A stretch of DNA of 64,000 bases. Source: Lasioglossum baleicum. Its lineage: Eukaryota > Arthropoda > Insecta > Hymenoptera > Halictidae. The DNA lies in the NCBI RefSeq assembly GCF_051020765.1, contig NW_027469558.1:1-64000 (forward strand), written 5' to 3'. Shown piece by piece: positions 38,841-50,339 of the stretch (its first letter is position 1; each line of letters starts with the position of its first letter). The notes beneath the pieces were generated by a model. That model was not told the origin of the DNA. It did no database searches and saw only the letters and a list, made by a program, of their open reading frames with translations. A program made the translations under genes and the position numbers.

Positions 38841-39090
38841 CAGGGGTGAGCAACAGTACTTTCACAGCATGAAAGTTCTCCTGCAAATGCTTGTAACTAT
38901 GGCACAGATTGATGAGGAGCAAAGTTTTGTGGACATGTGTATTTATTTATTATTCTAGTTTAATATTCAATAGAAACAGTAACATAAATAAAAGTAAGCG
39001 TGGCACGTTATACAAAATTTGGTGTAGATGCATCTATCCGAAAATTTTCCAATTGTCACTTGATGATATAGGATATCGTTGTGCACTCAG
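38841..39090. mobile_element. rearranged Tc1 relic related to the 28.57-kb element
   Basis: 38841-39000 matches the left end of the element at 28570: TA then CAGGGGTGAGCAACAGTA, later TTATTATTCTAGTTTA and ACAGTAACATAAATAAA. 39001-39090 matches the subterminal right end of that element read in reverse complement, for example AAATTTGGTGTAGATGCAT. The two ends are therefore joined head to head instead of facing each other, and the transposase is gone. The right-hand tip itself is missing. Confidence 0.65.
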
Positions 39091-41452
39091 CACCATTCTT
39101 CCATCTTAACCCATTAACGGATAGCGCTGTGTGAGACATTTAAAGCCTAAGCGCGGCAACGTACCGCCCACATGAAGCCCAAATGCCGGTCTTATTCGCA
39201 TTTTCGTAAAGTAGTATATTTCAATTAAGTACTCGTCATATACATTATGATAGAAAAGAAAAGCAGAAAAAAGGTTGAAATTATTACGGTGTCGGCGCTC
39301 AAGTGATGGACTCACTATCCCGTGTTTTTACGGGGCCGCAACCGAATGTGTTCAAAATCAATGAATTAATAAAATTAATGGTTTTTACTAATAAAATTGA
39401 TAATGGAAAACTAAGGAATGGGTTAGATATATATTTAAATCGTTAAAGAAGAAAAATACAAAATATGTATACCTTATTTTTATATGCGATTTAGCTAAAA
39501 AAATGTTTGCTGTATTAGGTGCATACAAAGAGCGAAAAAGGATAATGTAAATAAAAATTGTTCAAATTGGTATTACCAAAATAATATTGAATCCAAAGAA
39601 TTTGCACGATTTGGAGTTTATCGTCATACAAACTTCTGATTGTTCTGACGGCGATTGGGATCACGATTTTTATATCTAGTGGCGGAATCGTTTTTCTGCT
39701 GGAGGCACGCACCGCCGACTGTCCTTGAAGGGTCTGGTACTATGCGTTGCTCACTTGATGTGAAGAAATATCTTATGCGTATATTAAAGAATTAAATAAC
39801 CGAATCAGAAGATAATGATTTGAATAGTGCCATAGAACGTTGGGGACTAAGTATGAGCATCATAGGCTTCTATATAGGGATGGGCTATTCGTTTAAGAGT
39901 AAAATTAATTGTTTGAGAGATTTAAGAGTATACTACGTATGTTGATTTTATCGTGTCACATTCACCGTTCAATTATGACGGACATTTATAACAGACAAAA
40001 TGATAGTTGCGCATAACATTGTGGTCGACATCACACAGTAATAATAAAATGGTAAAAAGGGGCGTTTAAATAAATGAGACGACATCATGATTTAGTCTAA
40101 GTTAATTATCGCAGAAGAAATTTAATTTAAAACTAATCATTTCCCAATTTCACTTTTGCCATTTTTTGGCGCATTGTCCTGTTATTTTAGCGGTAACAGA
40201 ATAGTCATTTATTGCTTTAGAACTGTGATCAGTTTCAATAGTAAATAGAATCTGTAGGGATATATACAAAGGGCGATGTTCTCGCGTCAAGGTAACATTA
40301 AACAAGAACCGATAATCAATAACAGAAGGAATGACAAAGTCAATGGCACACGGACCATCGTAACACGAATTGCGACTACTACTATGTTATCAACAGTCCT
40401 CATAGTACCACGCGGTATGAATCGCTTTTAACCGGATCGCGTAGTAAATCATTTGTATATCGTATAATCATTAGTAGGTCGCGCTCGGTCAACCACGATT
40501 AACGGCTGCTTGAGGAAATTGCGTGGTACTCTGCGAGATTTTGCACGATACTCTCTTCTGTCCGGGACTCTTCAAAAATCCAGAGTACTAAAAACTATGT
40601 AAGGTCGAATTATCGTGGAATTGGCGTGGTGACCCAGCGATTACCGGCGCGAGTGTGATGAGTGTGACGAGTTTTCGGACAGGTGCAATGTAGTGGATGT
40701 TTATGCTGGATTATTGGTACGCCGAGAGGAGCGAATGAATTCTCAGAATGGTATCTTTTATTGCGAGACAGACTATCCCGGCGAGCGACATTTCCAAACT
40801 CACTGTTACTCCTCTTCCAAGGAATAATATAAACGGGGTCACAAAGACTTCGGAGACCCGGCTTCTTTATTAACTGTGACAAAGCTGCGCGGATCAGTAA
40901 CGAAGCTGCTAGTTTATAGTAGCATGGTAAATCCTCGATTCCCACATTCAATCCAAATACCTGTTACTTCGCCGTGTTTGACTGTACAATAGCGGTTATT
41001 TTTTCTCATTCTGAGGGTCGGACTATATTGTCAGCTTGTGGTATATTTACTTTTCAAGTATACTATATACAATTTTCCAAATTAAACGAATGATTCTATA
41101 TTATTACGATCCTAAGGTAAGCGGATTTTGCGAAAAGTCATAAAATATCCTTCTCCTCGTTATCCGCAAGAGGGAACGTTTGAAATATCCCAGTATATAT
41201 TATAGGTTACTTTGAAATTAAAATTAATATTCTCGCTAATATCTCGAATATTACGAGTTTCCCACACTTCTGATGGTCGATACTATAATTCTCGCAAGAT
41301 GATTTATTAAAAATTGTCGTCCTATTTTACTAAAACCCCCGCACCGGCCATTTGCTCCACTAATGCAGAGCACAGGAAACTCGTGCCCGTCCTCAAACCT
41401 GCCCGTCGATTTCAGGTCGCCCGTAAAAATAATATCCGAAATAATGTGCATA
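39091..41452. other. spacer with CpG-richer block, no supported gene
   Basis: 39108 starts TTAACCCATTAACGGATAGC, which resembles piggyBac-type termini, but no partner end was found. 40350-40990 is richer in CpG and contains a 113-codon minus-strand open frame (40610-40951) rich in Arg, His and Pro. It could be a promoter or noncoding exon region. 39741-39758 shares an 18-bp word with the 5' parts of repeats A and B. Confidence 0.4.
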
Positions 41453-42816
41453 ATCCACAATAATAATAAGCTCGCATCTGATCGCATCTGACAGCGTCTA
41501 CTATGCGTTGCTCATTTGAAGTCGGCTGCGAAAAGTGTAGGACCAATCGCCATCAACAGTCCATAACCAACCCATTTTAACGCGATGACCGAACTAGAGC
41601 GAACGCGTATCCAATATTAGCAGAAATGTTCCCTCCTATTAGCCTAATCTTGTGCCATCGTGTGACAAAGAAAGCGAACGGAGCATCCAGGGCAAGTGAA
41701 ACAGATATAAGAAATAAATGCAAAGCATTAATTTCTGATTAATTAATTAATTAATTTTTAATTGCATTATGTAGTAATCCAGCGGTATTATACACATACT
41801 TTTTTATATTTACGCAATATCATATGATTTTTCTAAACAGTTATCTAATATGATGCAATTAAATAGTTAATTTATAATATACAGTTCACCTTAAATTTTG
41901 AAACTATTTTCGTAAACGTCGTTAGTTATTATTAATTACATTTTCCCTTACCTTATGAAACTTCGTAGCTACTGCCAAAGTAATCATGCTTAGCTGGTGC
42001 AGTATTACTCTCGAAATCTTGCAATTTAAGTATAGGAATTTTATGGATATTTTGCGCCTATGCTAACGTATGAAGTTACCGAGCCTGAAGGCTGAAATTT
42101 CGGTAATGGCGTAGTGCAGTAGAAACTGCGAGTGAGTGCCTTAAACACATCTAGTGGAATACTCCCTTTTCCATCGAACAAAAGCGTGGATTTCAAGTGA
42201 GAAACGAATCGTACATGAGTATACCATTATCTTATAATAATATCCATAGAAAGATGACAATTATTCAGTCAAATGTATAATCCGGTTAAATGTATAGAAA
42301 TATATGTTAAATTATATTACAATTATCTCTGATTCCCCATTTGCATTCACCTAATGAACCTCAACTTGCTAAACAAATTTTTTTAGTAGTAATAATATGT
42401 CACTTCATTCATGAAATTTTACATTGAGCCATCATTAATGTAAGTAATGTAACTAATTTCATTAACAAAATTCTAATTCAAATATCTTGACTTTAATCTA
42501 TAAGTAATAATTTAACCTTTTCATCGACCATAGCGCATATAGTATTTAAATTGTAACTAGAAAGTTATTTTAATTATTTATGTTATTATAATTAATTAGT
42601 TTATTAGATTTAGACTATGATGAGTTATGAACAAATAACATATATTTTATTAGTGACGGAAGTGAAATAACTTTGTTTCTAATTTTATTGTATATACAAT
42701 AGGTTTACGTGTATCAGCGTTACTGCTTATGCGAAACCAGTAGCAATGGAAGAAGCAATGGAAGAGGCATGAAAGAGGATGACTTTAAAATACCTACCCT
42801 TCACTACCTTCCTTAG

Positions 42817-43013
42817 CCAGGGTTACATCGTTCATGTCCATGGGATTGTCGGCGGTACCCTAGGCGAGTGGGACCACTGGAAAGAGGAAGTCATCAAATT
42901 GCTACGGGTAGCTCAGCATTACGCCAAGATGATGAAACGCCCGATGGTTTCTGAGGTAATAGATCGTTTGAGGGACATTTGTGTGGAGCATATTACCGGC
43001 GCAAAACAGTACT
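42817..43013 (+). pseudogene. R2-like retrotransposon polymerase C-terminal remnant (copy B)
   Basis: One open frame runs through this segment: GYIVHVHGIVGGTLGEWD, then KLLRVAQHYAKMMKRPMVSE, then LRDICVEHITGAKQY. It keeps the order seen at the C-terminal end of R2-clade proteins. Compared with copy A it has no frame shift. The preceding text CTACCTTCCTTAG (ending 42816) is acceptor-like in both copies. There is no RT, zinc finger or endonuclease core upstream, only AT-rich DNA shared with copy A. Function cannot be claimed. It could be a pseudo-exon or a captured 3' module. Confidence 0.5.
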
Positions 43014-43030
43014 CACCCAGCGCTAAAGCA

Positions 43031-43041
43031 ATACCAAACCA
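43031..43041 (+). repeat. left target-site duplication of the R1-like insertion
   Basis: ATACCAAACCA, matching ATACCAAGCCA at 48760-48770 in 10 of 11 positions. Direct repeats of about 10-15 bp flank many R1-clade insertions. Confidence 0.6.
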
Positions 43042-44257
43042 AGTATTGTGTGCAATGAAGGGGCTCGCCTCGCGGCGACCGCGCCGTACCCCGAGCGTAC
43101 GCTCTACACCGGCTTCGCAAAAGGGTGTTAAGGCTACTTTGTACTTCCACACCTGCAGGAGGGAACCAGTGCGTAGGTGTTGTACTCGGGGCTTGGAAAA
43201 ACCCTGTTCTCCCCGTAGAGGATGATCGGACAACGTGTGTCGAAAGTTTAACGTGCGGCACCTGCCACTAGGGCTCATCCACACGGCCCCCACGGGCGCT
43301 GGGTTGGGATACGCCCAATCAGCGCGGTGTGGCGCACCATACCACACACCTACCAATTATCCCGCGGACCGCAAGTACCGCGGCGCCAAACTTGGGTCGG
43401 CCGGGACCTTTCTAAATCCCTACTGGCTCTGCAGGCCAGCGCCCGAGCTGATCTCACGCCGCTCATCCGTGGAGGATCTAACCCGTCCGAAGACGGGGTC
43501 CCCTAACCCGCGATATGGGCTTACAACTGCCCCCTCGAGGCCAACCCAAGCAACCGGCGGGGGAGACGGACCGAAGCCCGCCCTCCGCAGGGCTCGAACC
43601 GGTTCCCGAGGTACCAGTTAATGCAGGACCATACTGGTCATACTCCTCGTAAGGACACCTTACTTCCCGAATTAGGTGCTTGCTCACTCTCGGCCTATGT
43701 TGGGTCGACTCGGGCACCGTGGGTTCGTCATACCCATACTGCAATGGGGCCTGAAGGCCCGCCGCAGCCCCTGCGTGGAGGATCATCGGACAAGTTCGAC
43801 CTACCCTTTCGGGAGACAGCTCTCTTGGCCGAGCCTCCAGGGTGTCAAACATCCTGGAGCCTCGTTACAAGCAGGGGCCACGTGCAGGCGGAGCTGCCAG
43901 CTTCTCGCTCGGTCCCGGCAGGTTGACTTCGGCCGATAAGCCTGCACCGTCACGGCATGCCCCGCCTGCTATAACGGCCGCAGGTCACTTACCTCCTGTA
44001 CCCTTGTGTTCCTTTCTCCGTTGTCCTGCATGGTTGTTTTGTCCTTCTGCTGGTTCTTTCACGTCCAGTTGCGCTGCTTCCTCCTTCAGCAGAGTTTTGT
44101 CCCTGGTGGATCCTGCTATCTGCGAACATCGTCTTGGTCCTCTTCGTTGTTTTCTTCACCGCCTCTTCACGGAACACCACGGCGTGGTGTTTTCCTTTTT
44201 CTTTGTCGTTCCTCTTCCTGACATTTCCTCACCTTTGACAGGAGAACGTCCGCCTCT
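43042..44257 (-). other. 3' UTR of the R1-like element
   Basis: GC-rich, without a conserved frame. The word GGAGGATSATCGGACAA occurs at about 43216 and 43778, with a weaker form near 43467. Parts recur in the plus strand at 12245-12635, which shows that this belongs to the element and is not unique DNA or rDNA. Open frames on either strand here are GC-driven artefacts. Confidence 0.65.
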
Positions 44258-44342
44258 TCACGGAACACCACGGCGTGGTGTTTTCGTTGTTGTTTGTCGT
44301 TGCTCTTCCTGCCATTTCTTCACCTTTGACAGGATAACGTCA
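44161..44342. repeat. 91-bp tandem duplication at the end of R1-like ORF2
   Basis: 44161-44251 is repeated at 44252-44342, starting GCCTCTTCACGGAACACC and with few differences. The unit length is not a multiple of three. The duplication covers the end of ORF2 and the start of the 3' UTR. Confidence 0.85.
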
Positions 44343-47320
44343 TGGACGAACCTGCGAAAGTGGCAGAACACGTTCGTCGATACCAGAATATTCGGCTCTA
44401 CCGGCCATCTGAATCGGTGGGCGGCGAGGCATTCCATGAGCGCACGGCACTCGCGATGGTGCAGGGGGCACACTTCGATTACGTGCCTCGGTGTTTCCTC
44501 TTCGCTATATTCGCACAGATCTGTGTCGCTGTGTCCGAAGTACTTCAGCTTACTGTTGAAGTCCTCGTGACCGCTCAGGAACTGCGTTACGTGGTGGTCG
44601 AGGTGGATCCAGGCGCTCTTCGTTCTATCGACGACGTCGGGGAAGAACTTATGTGAAGTTCGTCCCTTATCGGAGGTTCGCCACCGCTCCTGCCAATTTG
44701 CCATGACTTCTTCCCTTAGGCGTTGCTTTTCTTCCGTTCTGTCCTCGTTCCTCCTTCTTGCTTGATACAGCTTGGCACGCATTTACACTCTAAGGTCGAT
44801 AGGGATTTCGCCTGCGATTGCTTGTAGTGCCACTGTGGACACTGTCCGGTACCCCTTCGCTATGTGAAGCAGAGCCATCCACTGTGATCTCACAAGAATT
44901 TTTATGGTTTTCTTGTTCATCAGGTCGCTCCATCCGGCCGCCGTGGAAGTGGTTATCGGGAGATAGAGCCCCTTGTACAATGTACTGAGAGCTCCATGTC
45001 CGAGTCCCCAATTCGCTATGGCCACCTTCGCTAAGCTGTTGAACACCTTTCTGCACTTGTGCGCTGTTTCGTGCACGTGCGTGTCGATCTTGAGGCCTTG
45101 CTCAAGATGAACGCCCAGTTACTTTATCGATGGGCGCATCCTGATTCTCCGTCCGTTGATGCGTATTGTTGGTCGGCGATCCGCGACGAGCTTCGCTCTC
45201 ACCAACAGCATCTCCGTCTTCTCGGCCAACAGTAAGAGCCTGTTGCCGCTGCTTCATCTCGAGACCGCTGTCCCTCCAGACGCAGATGTTCTCTGGAGTA
45301 TCAACCGACGATTATGATGACACCATCCGCGTGCGATATTACTTCGCAATTCACGTCCGTGGACTTCCGCTGCGCCAGCAAGTCATCGAAAACTGAGTTC
45401 CAGAAACTGGGGCCGAGTATCGAGCCTTTCGGGCTACCTTTCGTCACGGGATTTCCGACTGCCTCGTGTTTCTCGAGAGTTGCACTACCCTTTCCGAAAA
45501 GCTCTGCACTAGCCTGTAGATGTTTCTCGGGCAACACCTCCTCTTCGGTTCCTGCAGCACGCTCTGCCACCAAATGATGTCGAAGGCGCCCGAGATATAG
45601 AGCACGATCGCAAGTGCGTATTTCCACTCCATCATCTCGTCGACCGTTCTTCTAAACTTGACGATCGCGTCCTCCGTCGACTTTCTGGGCCGAAACCCGA
45701 ACTGTCGGGCAGAGGACAGGTCGTGGTTGACGAGGAGTGGGGCCATCCTCATCGCCACCAGTCGCTCCAACAGCTTACATATCATGGATAGCAAACATAT
45801 TGACCTGTACGACTTCGGACTACTTCTATCTCGGTCCGGTCCTTTCGGGATGATGACAACGTTGCCGACTTTCCACTTTTTCGGTAATACTCCCCACTCC
45901 AAACGCGCGTTGAAGACCCTGAGGAACACGTTGTTAAGCCATCCCCAGGCTCGCTGGATTACCTCGGGCACGATTTGGTCGGGACCGGGGCATATTCCCT
46001 TTCTTAGTCGCGCAATAACGCAGCTAAGATCTTCTTGCGTGAATGTAGGGCTGTCCGCTGTCACCGGGGGGTTCGTCGAGTCCTCGCGGATCCCCAGCTT
46101 CTCGAGCGTGTCTGCGCCCGCGTCGTCGTCAGGGACTAGTGCGGTAAGCAGGGTCGCGGCAGTGGATCTCCAGTTCGAGGTTTCTCCAAGCGGCGTGCGT
46201 ATCGCGCACGTTGCCTCTTCTCTCTTCAGCTTCCCGAGGGGCGCCTTGCAGTCGATCCCCCAGGGCTCCCTGTTTCCTCCAACGGTGACGAACTTGTGCC
46301 AGTTCTGGATTTCCGCGTTCGCCACCATTTTGGGGTATTTCCTTCGCAGGTCGCATTACCGCTGTTTCACCTATCCCCCCATATGTTCTTTTTGCCTTCA
46401 TCATGGCCTCCGTTAGTTCTTCGGTCCACCACGGGATGGACCTCTCGTGCCACTTCTTCTTCGGAATGGTCACGTCGCAGGCTTTGGTAAGGACCGGCTT
46501 CAGCTCTGCGGCCATTTCCTACACATCTTCTTTATCATAATATTTTCCTGTTTCCTCTTCTCGTTAATTATGACTTGCTCGAAATTTTCCCACTAGGCAT
46601 TTTTTCGTGTTGCAGCGCAGTGGTAATGGTGGTGGCGGCGTTTTCCTCTTCGTGAGGTAAAGTCGCGTTTGCAGTATTCTATGGTCACTGGAGGTTCCGC
46701 ACTCGTGCACTTTCCACTTGTGCACCAGCGGTAGTGCCTCCGCTGATACGAGCGTCACGTCGATGTTCGACTTTCCCCGAGTCGTTTCGAACGTTGTTAC
46801 AACGCACGGCTGTTTTATCACTATCAGGCCGTGCTGGGCAATCAGGCCATCGAGGAGCTCGGCACGCACGTCGAGCACCCTGCTGAACCACAGGGACCAC
46901 TTCACATTTACGACCGCCCCGACGATGAACCGCCTACCCCGCAGCGCCGTCAGACCCTATCGAGCTGTGCGATGCCGATTTCTATACTTTCCGACGGAGG
47001 AAAGTGTTGACTTACAACGTATATCTCGTTGTCACCGTTGCTTGCCTGCACACAGGTGCAGTGCCTCGTGCACAGATTCGCGATTTCGAGAGCCGAGGGA
47101 TGATTTCCTCTGACGCCCAGTGGCGGTGCGTCCCCCGTTCCGCAACCGACGGTCGCGACACTCGTACCGGAACCGGGTGCATTGCCTCGAATTGTATAGG
47201 GCTCATGCGTAAGTGTGACGCTTGTGCCTGTTATTTACATCTGCAACCTAACCTCGTGTGGTACGATCCTCGATCTCTGCATGTTCATTTGCAGGATCCG
47301 TATGTCATTCTGGATGCCGC
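44258..47320 (-). pseudogene. ORF2 of the R1-like element: endonuclease, RT, C-terminal domain
   Basis: ORF2 can be followed from about 47320 (an IRILQMNMQRSR start typical of the R1-clade endonuclease) through 46564-46905 (FETTRGKSNIDVT and TSSDHR, the end of the endonuclease) and 46129-46515 (linker with WWTEEL). RT follows at 45301-46328: KSYRSICLLSMICKLLERL, FGFRPRKSTEDAI, motif A, then KGSPKGSILGP and motif C. The thumb is at 44783-45076. The C-terminal domain at 44258-44782 has spaced Cys/His residues (ETPRHVIEVCPLH). Motif A reads LYISGAFD, with Tyr in place of the catalytic Asp. Motif C reads HADG in place of the ADD motif. Frame breaks separate the pieces. Confidence 0.85.
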
Positions 47321-47328
47321 TGCTAGAG

Positions 47329-48624
47329 TTATTCATAACATGTTCTAGCACGGGTCCTTTCGAGCGCGGCCTTGTAGGTCGGGTAACTCATGCTGGAGGC
47401 TGCATGGCTGCTGTCCTTGCCGCATTTCTTGCAATTCACGCAAACTGCATTCTCTTTCTTGTTCGGACACGCTTTTGTGTCGTGTCCGCTCTCCGGACAG
47501 TGGCCACACGTCTCGTGTTTCTGCCGAAAGAGCTTGGCTACGAGCTCGAAACCTTGGCACTTGTAGCATCTGTTGACCGCTATGAAGTCGCGCACTTTGC
47601 ATGCATTCCAGGATATGAAAAGCTTGCCCGTGAGCAACTTCGCTTTTGTGGCTGGGTCGATCTCTGCGACCCAGTTTGTTTTCTCTGAGTCCATCTTTCC
47701 GGTTTGGAAGCCGAATTTGATCTCCTGCGCTTCCTCCTCCGTTAATCGGTCCTTGTACTGCTTTTTTATGCACGCCATTATTTCTTTCTCTGCCATTTCT
47801 CGCGGGATGTCGTATACGATCATCCGCGGTCGTCTTTGGGAAAACGTCTTTGCCTGGAGGCCGATGTTCTTCAGCTAGGCGTTCTCAGTGAACGCCTTAA
47901 GGTCCTCGGCCGTCTTTGTTTCCACCACCATTCCGTTCCCCTGAGCCTGACGTACGGAATTAACTTGTATACACCTTTTTGGGGGGTTAAACAGGGTGAA
48001 GACGGCCTTTCGGGCTTATTCGCTCGTCTTTATTTCGGGCGCGTCAGCGCCCTGGAAGATCATAACTACGTTCCGTGGCGCCTTCACCGCCGATGCTGGA
48101 ACGGTCTTGCTGGTCATTCTGACCATCTCCGCGTAGGTCAGTTGGCCGCTCAGTGCGGTATTCTTTGCCGCGAATTCGAGGCGCATGGTGGCCTCGAGCG
48201 TCTTCCTTATGGTGCCGATCAACGCCGTGTTTGTGGCCGCACAGGCTGCCTCTCTCTCCTCCAGCAATCCGGAGAGGAAGCTGTTCTGGAGCGAGAGTTG
48301 CACTACTAGTCTCTGCATGTGGATGAATTTCTCCACGGCAGCCTGTTCTTTACTCATTTTCTTTGCCGGGTCCAGGCAGTACGCCAGCATTTTCTTCTCG
48401 ATTTCTGTAGCCCGCATCACAATCTTCGGGACAGTAGTGGTAATGGCTGTCTTATTTGACTTGTTCCCCCCTTCGGGTCGCGGCGTCGTTGGGGTAGAGC
48501 TGTGACTCCCATCTTTCTTCTCAGCACTTGTCTTCTTCTCTACCTTCTGATTTCCGTTGGTGGCTTTTGCCTTTTGCAACGTTACGCTGACTTTACTGGT
48601 TGTACCTATCTTCAGGCTCCGCAT
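47329..48624 (-). pseudogene. ORF1 (gag-like) of the R1-like element
   Basis: Two frames cover one ancestral ORF. 48016-48624 (202 residues) is Lys/Thr/Ser-rich at the start and helical later (QRLVVQLSLQNSFLSGLLEE), as in R1-clade ORF1 N-terminal halves. 47329-47823 contains a folded domain and then zinc knuckles: CYKCQGFELVAKLFRQ, CGHCPESGHDTKAC and CVNCKKCGKD. In the first knuckle the His and last Cys are replaced, the second is intact, and the third is partly changed. A stop and frame change near 47880-48015 split the gene. ORF1 proteins bind element RNA; this one is not expressible as a whole. Confidence 0.8.
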
Positions 48625-48759
48625 TGATCCTATCTGTTGTTTTTCTTATTCGCGTTGTTCTGGCGTTCCTGCGCTTTGCGGCGTCTTTCCCGGGCTTTCC
48701 GGCGCCTTTACGGCGACTTCCCGTGCTTTTCAGCACCACCCCGCGCTTTCCGGCGAGCC

Positions 48760-49785
48760 ATACCAAGCCAGCCAGCCCCCCCCCCTTCGAGATCAATCCC
48801 ATGGTAGTTTACCGTTACCACATAGCTCCAGCATGTTCATACCGCCGGAGCACGTGCCGATTCTATGGTGAGTAAAACGGCAAGACCACCTATGGGAAGT
48901 CCCGCTCCTGTCCACTCACCGTCACCAGGCAACTACACCACGGAGGGTGCATTTTCCCGCCCCTAGAGTCCTGTCACCGACAGTGTCCTGTACCGTGATC
49001 GCACCGTATGTGGCCTGTCCAGGCGTGGATACAGGACACGTCAAGCGTGCCGTCCCTGTGTTCCGATTTCACTCTCTGCTAGTCTTCGGCCTGCCTACCA
49101 CCCTGCACTATCATCATATTCATTAATATTAGGTTACGAAATGATATTAACCATTTATTCATTTTATATTGTCGTTTATCATTTATTTCTCTTTTTCGTT
49201 CCTTTTTTCCTTATAATTTCAATTACATTTTTTTATTGTGTAATATGCGCGATGGGGCGATACGGGGGACTGTAAAGAGCCCCCCTGTCCGGTTAGATGT
49301 ACGTAGATGCAAGGTTCGATCCGCCCGGTGGGAAAGTTCGGGTTTCTTCCGTGCTTCCGGGACTTCGCTGGTTAATTCGCCAACATGGGGTCTGGAATTA
49401 AATATATAAATTTTTCATTATTGAAAATCTATACTTATGGGTGATTTGTATTTGTGAGGGTCTCGGCCCCCGAGACATGTCCTTGGGGGACATGTACGAA
49501 TAATCCGTAAAAATAAAAGAAGTTTATCAGTATAAATACAATAATTTAACTTTTACCAGTTTTAATCCTTGAAGTATCGTTTCGGAAATGTAATTACACC
49601 TCGGAATATACCATATTGCCGACATTCAAATACGCGCGAGACTTATTTGTTTAAGGCGCCGGAAGGTAGAAACGCCGAAAGATAAATACGTTGACAAACG
49701 AAACGTTGAAAGATCAAAACGCCGAGATGCCAAAATACCGAAGAATGAAAAGGTCGAAGCGCCAAGCCGCCGACACAGTCCAGTA
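48760..49785 (+). mobile_element. composite repeat, copy B, right part
   Basis: Begins with the second direct repeat (48760-48770) and continues with text that aligns to 4600-5615: GGAAGTCCCGC, CCGACAGTGTCCTG, the AT-rich spacer with ATTCATTAATATTAGGTTA, the GC-rich patch near 49310-49390, GTCTCGGCCCC-CGAGACATG near 49460, and the GCCGAAA-type repeat run at 49660-49770. A run of nine to eleven C at 48776 adjoins the insertion. Confidence 0.65.
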
Positions 49786-50339
49786 CCTTTTCGAAGTCAA
49801 CACACGCGTCTTCCAAAGAAACCGTTCGTCACTAATCATAGTCAATTAAGATCGCCCTAGTGACGATATACAGATATCATACATATTTATTAACTGTATT
49901 GCTATTAAAAAAAGGGTAGATGGTTTTATCAATTTATCATACACTTAAATTAAAAGTTATTATTGATGGACAAACGAACATTCACTCTTTTATATCATTT
50001 AATGTAGCTGAAATAACTTAAGGAATATTTATAAATAGCGCTTATTTTTTCGATATAAAAAGATGTTTGTATAATATTTAATAAGTATCATTTTATATGA
50101 TATGAAGATTTTTAATCTTGTTTTATATCTAAAGAAGTGTATGCAGTATGAAGTATTGTATGCACTTCATGCATATCTTAAATATAAAGAAGAGAAGAAA
50201 TCTTGGAACGCTTTGATAATACCATAATCGATTGTTTAGGCTCAAAAAATTCTTTGTTATATTTAGATTTGTCTATGTTTATCGACGTGAACTCCAGTTT
50301 ACCTAAGTTCCATATCACAATATATTTTGTTCACCATCA
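49786..50339. other. AT-rich spacer
   Basis: No gene or repeat recognised. Confidence 0.55.

Larger units (their letters stand above)
41453..43041 (+). mobile_element. composite repeat, copy B, left part
   Basis: Aligns to 3056-4610 of copy A over its whole length, including the AT-rich 1.3 kb, the CGTGTATCAGC word before the coding-like part and the R2-like segment. It is interrupted at 43041 by the R1-like insertion. The last 11 bp (ATACCAAACCA, 43031-43041) recur on the far side of the insertion as ATACCAAGCCA. Confidence 0.65.
43042..48759 (-). mobile_element. near full-length R1-clade non-LTR retrotransposon, inactive
   Basis: Read on the minus strand it has a short GC-rich leader (48759 to about 48624), an ORF1 with CCHC knuckles, an ORF2 with an apurinic-type endonuclease, RT and a C-terminal zinc-finger-like domain, and a long GC-rich 3' UTR. 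At about 5.7 kb the length equals a complete R1-type element. It lies inside repeat B between imperfect 11-bp direct repeats, so it inserted after repeat B formed. Frames are broken in both ORFs. Its GC content is far above the surrounding AT-rich DNA. Confidence 0.8.

Noticed and set aside
43042..43960. GC-rich block considered as ribosomal RNA or an rDNA fragment
   Set aside because: It recurs as a 3'-terminal piece at 12245-12635 in the position expected for an R1-like 3' UTR, and I recognise no conserved rRNA core sequence in it.
43842..46416. Long plus-strand open frames (242 and 252 codons)
   Set aside because: They are antisense to the R1-like ORF2 and its 3' end. GC-rich coding DNA leaves open frames on the opposite strand; their translations have no family motifs.
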